From: G965267185 sp965267185 | Lineage (GTDB): Bacteria; Pseudomonadota; Alphaproteobacteria; UBA6615 | Length of the DNA stretch: 64,000 bases | Reading direction: 5' to 3' | NCBI GenBank assembly: GCA_965267185.1 | Contig: OZ253937.1 | Coordinates: 4,269,715 to 4,333,714 of the forward strand | Shown here: positions 58,420-64,000 of the stretch, in pieces | Position numbering within the stretch: the stretch's first letter is position 1 | How the letters are laid out: each line of letters opens with the position of its first letter | Position numbers and translations under genes: made by a program | The notes under the pieces: model-generated | Seen by the model: the letters and a program-made list of their open reading frames with translations, nothing else | What the model was told of the DNA's origin: nothing | The model's database searches: none

Positions 58420-59809
58420 CCTTTATGTCGATCTGACAGGGGGCGGTACGGCCGTCAGTCCCTTCAACTCTTGGGCCACCGCTGCGAGCAGCGCCGAGAC
58501 GGCCCTCGAAGATGCTGCGTGCGTTGCGGGATCGAGGGTTTTCGTTAAGTGCGGTGCGACGGCGACGAACGACCCGGATACGGTTGCAGCCTCGCGGACA
58601 CTCACCTCCGCCGGAACGCACGCAAATCCCGTCCAGATTATCGGTGTTAAGAACGGCACTACGGCGGCGCCTCCGACGAATTCCGATCTTGTCGACTATC
58701 AGGCCGGCGACACCGATGTTCCGATCATCGAATGCACAGGCGGCACATCGAACATGTCGTTTGAGGGCTCGGTCTACGCATACGGCATACAGTTTAAATG
58801 TGGCCAACGATTTCTTGGTGTTGCAACTACGCCCGGGTTGTTTTGGACTTTCGAGAACTGTTTGTTAGCGGCGGCGCAAGCCGCGAGCAGCGGCTATATC
58901 TCGCTTGGATCAACGTCATTCGAGACTGGATCGGAATACCGCTTTATCAACACCGATATAGATTTCGGTGGGGCGAGCAATCTGAACGAATTTCGCGTTT
59001 CGACTGCCGGAAATATCTTTTGGGATGGTGGGTCCTGGGAAGGGCCTGCAGCACAGTTTCTTGTTGATAGTTTTTTCCGTGGCAACGTCCACATCAAGGG
59101 TGTCGACCTAACTAACCTGGGTGCCAACACGATACTCGATCTGACGGACATGGACGACGGCCGCGTTACGATTGAGAATTGCAAGATCAACGCTAGTCTC
59201 GCCCTCGCGACGGGAACATGGCCAGACGCGCAAAGCTTTGTGAAGCTCCATAATTGTACTGCCGATACCGGAGTCGCGACGTCGATCATCGGGTTTGAAG
59301 AAGAATGCCTAGCTGGCACAGTTGAGGATGAGCAGACGGTGTTTCGAACAGGCGGAGCGACCGACGAAGCTAAGGGCGCCCATGCATTCAAGATGACGCC
59401 TTCGGCGTCCGCCACGTTTGGTAATCCGCTGCGTTCACCACCAATGGCGATATGGCTCGACGGTACCGAGACTACAGTTGATGTGTTCATCTGCAACGAC
59501 GCGGCGGAAAGCTCACCCACCAATGACGTTCACACCAACGAAGTGTGGGCGGAAGTGTGGGCGTCGGATGCGACGCTAGACACCGCCCAGGCAGTGCTCG
59601 ATACGAGCCGCGCCGACCCGCTGACAGCCGACACCGATATTGCCAGCGACAGCTCCACTTGGGGCACGGGCGGTAACAACGCGCAAAAGATCAGCATTAC
59701 TACCATCGCGCCGGGATACGAAGGTTGGGCGTTCGTCCAGGTGTGTTGTAAGGATTTATCGGGCAACCCAACGATCATCTACGTCGACCCTAAGCCTGTT
59801 ACGAGCTGA
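58412..59809 (+). CDS. Tail or fibre-like protein, beta-rich
   Basis: 465 residues from ATG 58412 (two further ATGs at 58406 and 58409 are in frame; the third has the best spacing to GAGG). Long Gly/Ser/Thr-rich beta segments (LYVDLTGGGTAVSPFNSWATAASSAETALEDAAC) resemble right-handed beta-helix tail proteins. No enzyme motif. It overlaps the next gene by 1 nt (TGATG). Structure is suggested only by composition. Confidence 0.5.
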   Translation: MADLYVDLTGGGTAVSPFNSWATAASSAETALEDAACVAGSRVFVKCGATATNDPDTVAASRTLTSAGTHANPVQIIGVKNGTTAAPPTNSDLVDYQAGDTDVPIIECTGGTSNMSFEGSVYAYGIQFKCGQRFLGVATTPGLFWTFENCLLAAAQAASSGYISLGSTSFETGSEYRFINTDIDFGGASNLNEFRVSTAGNIFWDGGSWEGPAAQFLVDSFFRGNVHIKGVDLTNLGANTILDLTDMDDGRVTIENCKINASLALATGTWPDAQSFVKLHNCTADTGVATSIIGFEEECLAGTVEDEQTVFRTGGATDEAKGAHAFKMTPSASATFGNPLRSPPMAIWLDGTETTVDVFICNDAAESSPTNDVHTNEVWAEVWASDATLDTAQAVLDTSRADPLTADTDIASDSSTWGTGGNNAQKISITTIAPGYEGWAFVQVCCKDLSGNPTIIYVDPKPVTS

Positions 59810-61269
59810 TGGCGCGCACATCGTTTTTGCCCGGTTTTGGCGTCGTTGCCGAAACGAGCACCACACGCGCCTCGTTTCTGCCCGGCTTTGGCGTCGTCGT
59901 CGAAACGAGTGGGGCCGTTCTAGCTTTTGACGCCGTCTCCAACGCCACGCCGGGCACCGGCAACCTGAGTTGGACACACACGCCTGTCGGTACGCCGCGC
60001 GGTGTGCTCGTTGGCATCTTTTATCCGACCGATGCTGTCGATGCTGTGACCGGTGTTACCTATGGTGGCGTTGCGATGACCGAAGTGGCGGGCTCGCCAC
60101 TGATCAAAGCGACCAGCGAAGACAGTGTCGTGATCGTCTATCATCTGGGCAGCGGCATCCCCACCGGCGCGCAGACTGTCTCGGTGACCATATCGGGCTC
60201 GACGGTCGAGAAGGCCGCCGTCGCTTATACCGTGACGGCCGGCACAGATACGGTAGTGCAAGACACCGGGACTATATCGAACGATAGTATCGCCGACCCG
60301 TCGGTGACGCTCGATCATGGCGGCAACGATTGCTTCGATGCGATCTTCCTGAAATCCGGAGTGTCAGCGCCGACTTTCATAACGCCGTTCGTCGGCTGGA
60401 CGAGCAGCTACGAGTTCGACTTCGGGCTTGGTGCGGCCGGAGTCGGCGGCGCCTACAAGTTCGATCCGATCGGATCGGAGAACGTCTCTGCCGGTTGGAC
60501 GCAAGGCGCGGACGATGCGACCGCGATTGCAGTCGCAATAAGGGAAGTCAAATTTCCGACCGTTTCATCGATCACCGCGACACAGTTTTCTACGGCGACG
60601 ACAAGTTTTGCATGCGATCTCCCCGCCTCTGTAGAAGCAGGCGATTTGCTGCTTTTGTTCGTTACGTCTCATTCCGCGTCCAGTCACACCGGACCTGCCG
60701 GTTGGACGCAACTGGCCGAACATTTTCTCGGGTCTATTCTGCGCGGCACCGTTTGGAAGCGTAATGCCGACGGAACGGAGGGTGGCGGGACGGCGACGGT
60801 GACAATCGGGTCGTCAGAGCAAGGATCGGCGCAGGTATGGCGCATTCCCGCGTCCAGTTGGCATGGCGATATTGCCAATGTCGAGATTAGTGCCAATAAC
60901 GCCGGCGACGGCAGCAACAACCTAAATCCTTTGTCGCTGTCGCCGGTCTGGGGTGCGGAAGACACTCTATGGATCGCGGCTGCCATGGCGGGTGACGACG
61001 ACCAATCGGTGACGGTATGGCCCACAGATTATATTGACAATCAAACCGAAACGCTGGCCGGGGCTGGGGTAAACAATAGCGCCGCGATCTACGCCACGAG
61101 CCGCGAGCTTAACGCGGCCAGCGAAGATCCTGGTGCATTTACGATTCAGAGTAGTGAAAGCTGGCTTGCATGGACGATTGCTATTCGCCCGGTAGCAGGG
61201 GCTGGAGGCGCCAATCCAAAAGGCCCAGTAGGGCATCCTTTTCACGGACCATTTGGAGGGCCGATATAG
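59809..61269 (+). CDS. Tail/fibre-like protein with N-terminal tandem motif
   Basis: 486 residues. The N-terminus has two near-identical copies of a short segment, TSFLPGFGVVAET and ASFLPGFGVVVET. The body comprises two related beta-rich domains, about 30-250 (GNLSWTHTPVGTPRGVLVGIFY to ATAIAVAIREV) and 255-470 (ITATQFSTATTSFACDLPA to ESWLAWTIAIRPVAG). The latter type is found in phage fibres and surface proteins. No catalytic residue visible. Likely receptor-binding or tail-tip part. Confidence 0.55.
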   Translation: MARTSFLPGFGVVAETSTTRASFLPGFGVVVETSGAVLAFDAVSNATPGTGNLSWTHTPVGTPRGVLVGIFYPTDAVDAVTGVTYGGVAMTEVAGSPLIKATSEDSVVIVYHLGSGIPTGAQTVSVTISGSTVEKAAVAYTVTAGTDTVVQDTGTISNDSIADPSVTLDHGGNDCFDAIFLKSGVSAPTFITPFVGWTSSYEFDFGLGAAGVGGAYKFDPIGSENVSAGWTQGADDATAIAVAIREVKFPTVSSITATQFSTATTSFACDLPASVEAGDLLLLFVTSHSASSHTGPAGWTQLAEHFLGSILRGTVWKRNADGTEGGGTATVTIGSSEQGSAQVWRIPASSWHGDIANVEISANNAGDGSNNLNPLSLSPVWGAEDTLWIAAAMAGDDDQSVTVWPTDYIDNQTETLAGAGVNNSAAIYATSRELNAASEDPGAFTIQSSESWLAWTIAIRPVAGAGGANPKGPVGHPFHGPFGGPI

Positions 61270-62652
61270 ATGATTAGAGATTTGGGGATCGTTCGGCCGG
61301 GAACCACAATCTACCTACCATTCCATACGTTCGACTCGAACGATCCAAGTGCGAGCGTAACCCTGACGGGACTGGCGACCACGGATATCGAAATCTACAA
61401 AGACGGCTCGACGATCCAAAGAGCTTCAGATGCAGGCTACGCCTTGCTGGATACCGACGGCACCGATTTCGACGGCATAACCGGGGTTCATGGCATTAGC
61501 ATCGATTTGGCGGACAACACGACGGTGGGGTTCTATGAGGCAGGCAGTCAATATTGGGTGGTGATTTCGTCGGTTACTGTCGACGCGGCAACAATCAATT
61601 TCGTTCTCGCCACATTCACGATCGGGTATCCCGACGCGCTGCTCAATACAACAATTGCTACGCTGGCTTCTCAGACATCGTTCACCTTGGAAGAGGGGCC
61701 GGCCGACAACGATGCGCTAAATGGCTGCCGTGTCGTCATCCATGACGTGGCCAGTGCGGTGCAAATCGCACAGGGTGTCGTGAGTGACTATGTGGGTTCA
61801 ACAAGGACCGTTACGCTCGCCGCCGACCCCGGCATATTCACAATGGCAACCGGCGACAACATCTCGTTTTTCCCATCTGCTTTGGTGTCAACGATACCCG
61901 GCCGGACGCTCGATGTCGCGGCTACGGGCGAGGCCGGTATCGATTTGGCAAACGTCAACGGTACGCTGGATGCTGCCGATATAGGGGCCGATGCGATCAC
62001 TGCAGCGAAGATTGCACCTGGCGCGCTTGCGAAAGGCGATCAAATTACCGGGTTTAACGATCTATCAACTACACAAGTGAATACAGAGGTCGATACCGCG
62101 CTCTCTGACATTCATCTCGACCATCTGTTGGCGACCAATTACGACCCTGCGAGCAAGCCTGGCGTTGCGACAGCGTTGTTGAACGAGCTTGTCGAAAACG
62201 ATGTCGGGGTGTCGCGGTTCACCGCGAACGCATTAGAGCAAGCGCCGACGGGCGGGAGCGCGCCAACCGTCGACCAGATCGCCGACGCCGTGTGGGACGA
62301 GGATACGACCGGCCACACCGGCGTGGGAACCTTCGGCGAGCAACTGAAGACGGATGTGGACGCCATATTGGCCGACACCAATGAGCTGCAGACCGACGAC
62401 GTGCCGGGACTGATTGCGGCGCTCAACAATATTTCCGTAACCGATATTCTGACCACGCAGATGACCGAGAGCTATGCGGCGAACGGGGCGGCGCCGACAT
62501 TGGCGCAGGGTATTTTCGCTATCCATCAGATGCTGATGCAATTCGGGATTTCCGGCACGAGCTATACGGTGCGTCAGCTCGACGACAGTACCACAGCGTT
62601 CGTCGTGACCTTGGATGACGCTGCCAATCCCACTGATGCGAAGCGTGTTTAA
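61270..62652 (+). CDS. Tail/fibre-like protein with C-terminal VWDE motif
   Basis: 460 residues. N-terminal beta-rich domain (RPGTTIYLPFHTFDSNDPSASVTLTG; VGFYEAGSQYWVVISSVTVDAATINFVLATFTIG) and C-terminal helical segment with TVDQIADAVWDEDTTGHTGVGTFGEQL and TLAQGIFAIHQMLMQFGI. This domain pair is common in marine and soil phage structural proteins. It continues directly (0 nt) into the following 70-residue gene. Function: likely tail fibre or collar part. Confidence 0.55.
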   Translation: MIRDLGIVRPGTTIYLPFHTFDSNDPSASVTLTGLATTDIEIYKDGSTIQRASDAGYALLDTDGTDFDGITGVHGISIDLADNTTVGFYEAGSQYWVVISSVTVDAATINFVLATFTIGYPDALLNTTIATLASQTSFTLEEGPADNDALNGCRVVIHDVASAVQIAQGVVSDYVGSTRTVTLAADPGIFTMATGDNISFFPSALVSTIPGRTLDVAATGEAGIDLANVNGTLDAADIGADAITAAKIAPGALAKGDQITGFNDLSTTQVNTEVDTALSDIHLDHLLATNYDPASKPGVATALLNELVENDVGVSRFTANALEQAPTGGSAPTVDQIADAVWDEDTTGHTGVGTFGEQLKTDVDAILADTNELQTDDVPGLIAALNNISVTDILTTQMTESYAANGAAPTLAQGIFAIHQMLMQFGISGTSYTVRQLDDSTTAFVVTLDDAANPTDAKRV

Positions 62653-62865
62653 ATGGCAATACGCACGGTCGTAACCCGGGGCTATGGCGCTTTCGGTTCG
62701 GTGGAGCTCGTGGTCACTCGTGGATACGCCGAAACTGCCGTAATCGTTACCCCCAGCATCTGGACGGCGACAGCACAAGCCAGCTCGGCCTGGACCGCAA
62801 CGAATGCGGCCACCGATGCATGGACCAATGCGGGCCCGGCGTCGACCGTTTGGACCGAGGCCTGA
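62653..62865 (+). CDS. Small repeat-type phage protein
   Basis: 70 residues starting directly after the previous stop. Internal repeats: VVTRGYGAFGSVELVVTRGYAE and then SIWTATAQASSAWTATNAATDAWTNAGPASTVWTEA, with WTA/WTN spaced at about 9 residues. The periodicity suggests a short beta-repeat structure. No family recognised. Confidence 0.5.
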   Translation: MAIRTVVTRGYGAFGSVELVVTRGYAETAVIVTPSIWTATAQASSAWTATNAATDAWTNAGPASTVWTEA

Positions 62866-62920
62866 CCGCCTAACAATTCATCGCTGCGGGGTTCCAGCGG
62901 CGCCTAAACCTTTTCATCAC

Positions 62921-62952
62921 AAACCCGCTGCTTCGCTTTGAGGGGCGGGTTT
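62921..62952 (+). terminator. Intrinsic terminator-like hairpin before second adaptor gene
   Basis: AAACCCGC (62921-62928) pairs with GCGGGTTT (62945-62952) around a 16-nt loop. It lies 17 nt before the next ATG. Confidence 0.55.
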
Positions 62953-62969
62953 TCATATGGGAGACCCTT

Positions 62970-63596
62970 ATGGCCCTTTCCAATTATGGCGAGCTCAAAA
63001 CCGCGGTTGCCAGATATCTGGTACGTGATGACCTCACCGGCGATATCGCTGACCTAATTCGCCAGGGCGAAGCGCGGCTCCACGCCGACCTGCGCCTGCG
63101 CTTCATGGAGGCAACGGCAAATGTCGACATTGTCACCGGCACCCGAAACAGCATGTTGCCGGAGCGCTATTTGGAAGGGCGGACGATCTATATCGATACG
63201 ACGCCCAAACAACGCCTGGAATGGCGCAGTCCCGTGGAATATTGGGAACTTTGGGCCGATAAAACGGCGGCGAAGCCTGAAGTATTTACGATCCAGGGTG
63301 AAGAGTTTCTGTGGGGACCCGTTCCCGATACCGGCTATACCGCGAAAATCGTTTACTACAAGCAGCCGGCGGTGTTGACCAATGACGCCGACACCAACGG
63401 TCTGTTCACGCTTGCGCCTAACATGTACCTGTACGCCGCCCTGATCGAGGCCGCGCCGTTCCTGGGCAACGACCCGCGGGTGCAGATCTGGAGCGCGCTT
63501 TACGAAGACATGAAGGACCGGCTGCAAGCCGCCGACGCCCGCGACCGCTATTCCGGCGATACGCGCCTGGCGACCCGCGAAGCGCAGCGGACGTAG
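62970..63596 (+). CDS. Phage head-tail adaptor-like protein 2
   Basis: 208 residues (MALSNYGELKTAVARYLVRDDLTGDIADLIRQGEARLHADLRLRFMEATANVDIVTGTRN). Adaptor-type like the protein at 56380 but only weakly similar in sequence; GLFTLAPNMYLYAALIEAAPFLGNDPRV is typical of the family. The Arg/Ala-rich C-terminus may contact DNA or coat. Presence of two adaptors in one locus is unusual. Confidence 0.6.
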   Translation: MALSNYGELKTAVARYLVRDDLTGDIADLIRQGEARLHADLRLRFMEATANVDIVTGTRNSMLPERYLEGRTIYIDTTPKQRLEWRSPVEYWELWADKTAAKPEVFTIQGEEFLWGPVPDTGYTAKIVYYKQPAVLTNDADTNGLFTLAPNMYLYAALIEAAPFLGNDPRVQIWSALYEDMKDRLQAADARDRYSGDTRLATREAQRT

Positions 63597-63629
63597 GTAA
63601 GGTGGTGTTTTCCCGGCGACACACAGCCA

Positions 63630-63760
63630 CCTAGAAGAAACACCATTGACGCGGCGCGAGGTTGGGGCGTAGCCCGTTCAATTTTTGAATCATTCGACCC
63701 GCGAGGGATGCTGCGTGGCGCGCAAAGCTGTGCGTTCACGCGGCCCTTAGGCGGGTTTTC
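63630..63760 (+). repeat. Degenerate copy E of the repeated leader
   Basis: AGAAACACCATTGACGCGGCGCG resembles the block of copies A-D with TTGACG in place of TTCACG, and the TTCAATTTTTGAA and GCGGGTTTTC parts recur. The middle is divergent and pairing is unclear (ACCCGC at 63697 with GCGGGT at 63751 only as a long stem). It precedes the partial gene at 63780. Confidence 0.4.
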
Positions 63761-63779
63761 CTGTTGGGGGACTTGGCAC

Positions 63780-64000
63780 TTGGAACTCCCCGAGAACCGG
63801 CTTTTTCAAGGCGTCGTTTGGCAGGCGTTTCGCGACGCCTGCACGCCCAATCGCGGTAAGGACGCCGTGCGCGAGCGCGACTGGGCGCGCGCCTGGCTGC
63901 TCGGCCGCAGCGACGACTTCCGATTGATTTGTGAACTCGGTGGATTCGATCCCGACTTTGTGCTGTTCGCCGCCATGCGCACCCGCGATGCGGGCTGGCC
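63780..64000 (+). CDS. Phage-type protein, 5' part (runs off right edge)
   Basis: TTG start at 63780 with GGGGGA about 8 nt upstream; the frame is open to the window end (about 73 residues). Visible: ELPENRLFQGVVWQAFRDACTPNR, then RERDWARAWLLGRSDDFRLICELGG and FDPDFVLFAAMRTRDAGWP. Small helical proteins like this occur in phage clusters, but the family is not known to me. Start choice is supported by spacing only. Confidence 0.5.
   Translation, partial: MELPENRLFQGVVWQAFRDACTPNRGKDAVRERDWARAWLLGRSDDFRLICELGGFDPDFVLFAAMRTRDAGW

Noticed and set aside
40929..64000. Integrase, excisionase, repressor or att sites for the phage-like region
   Set aside because: No such gene or direct repeat pair was found in the window. 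They may lie to the right, so the exact borders are unknown.

Overview
The window looks like the chromosome of a free-living alphaproteobacterium, most like the Rhodospirillales and relatives. The grounds are high GC, the protein families, TTG/GTG starts, a CbrA-like symporter-kinase, CtrA-like half-sites, and a membrane nitrate reductase operon behind an FNR-like box. The assignment is by eye and would need a marker-gene check. No rRNA, tRNA, CRISPR array, transposase or integrase was seen.

Host part, 1-40928. From the left: two tandem TPR proteins (the first cut by the window edge), a metzincin-type protease lipoprotein, a BT1-like transporter, a bacteriohemerythrin with a C-terminal extension, and a four-PAS histidine kinase. 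Next come a DUF5676-like membrane protein and a His-rich secreted cytochrome c, a cupin, acyltransferase, FemAB-like and GNAT enzymes, a CBS protein behind a perfect inverted repeat, and a second bacteriohemerythrin. A sensory block follows: a small membrane protein, a symporter-histidine kinase fusion and a lone receiver. An XRE/ScfR-type regulator is divergent from a complete branched-chain-amino-acid-type ABC importer. A long minus-strand operon reads narK-narK-narGHJI-PpiC-CBS-NnrS. Divergent from it is an FMN 2-hydroxyacid dehydrogenase, then an AhpD-like gene that I read as a selenoprotein because an in-frame TGA sits in a CxxUxxxH motif.

Phage-like part, about 40929-64000 (continuing past the right edge). 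It holds terminase small and large subunits, a P22-type portal, scaffold, P22-type coat, two adaptor-like proteins, a 2OG-Fe(II) oxygenase, and a run of tail or fibre-like proteins. Among them are non-standard genes: three proteins sharing one N-terminal module with unrelated remainders, two paralogous Sel1-repeat secreted proteins, two paralogous two-TM proteins on the opposite strand, and two small secreted proteins between portal and scaffold.

The most unusual signal is a leader of about 115-140 nt, present in four clear copies (A-D) plus one degenerate copy (E). Each of A-D has a promoter-like block, then hairpins that partly co-vary, then an intrinsic-terminator-like hairpin with a T run, and each lies just upstream of a phage-type gene. 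Three other phage genes have a different terminator-like hairpin directly upstream. This suggests a read-through, attenuation or small-RNA system. REP-like palindromes fill several intergenic gaps, which suggests that the element has been resident for a long time.
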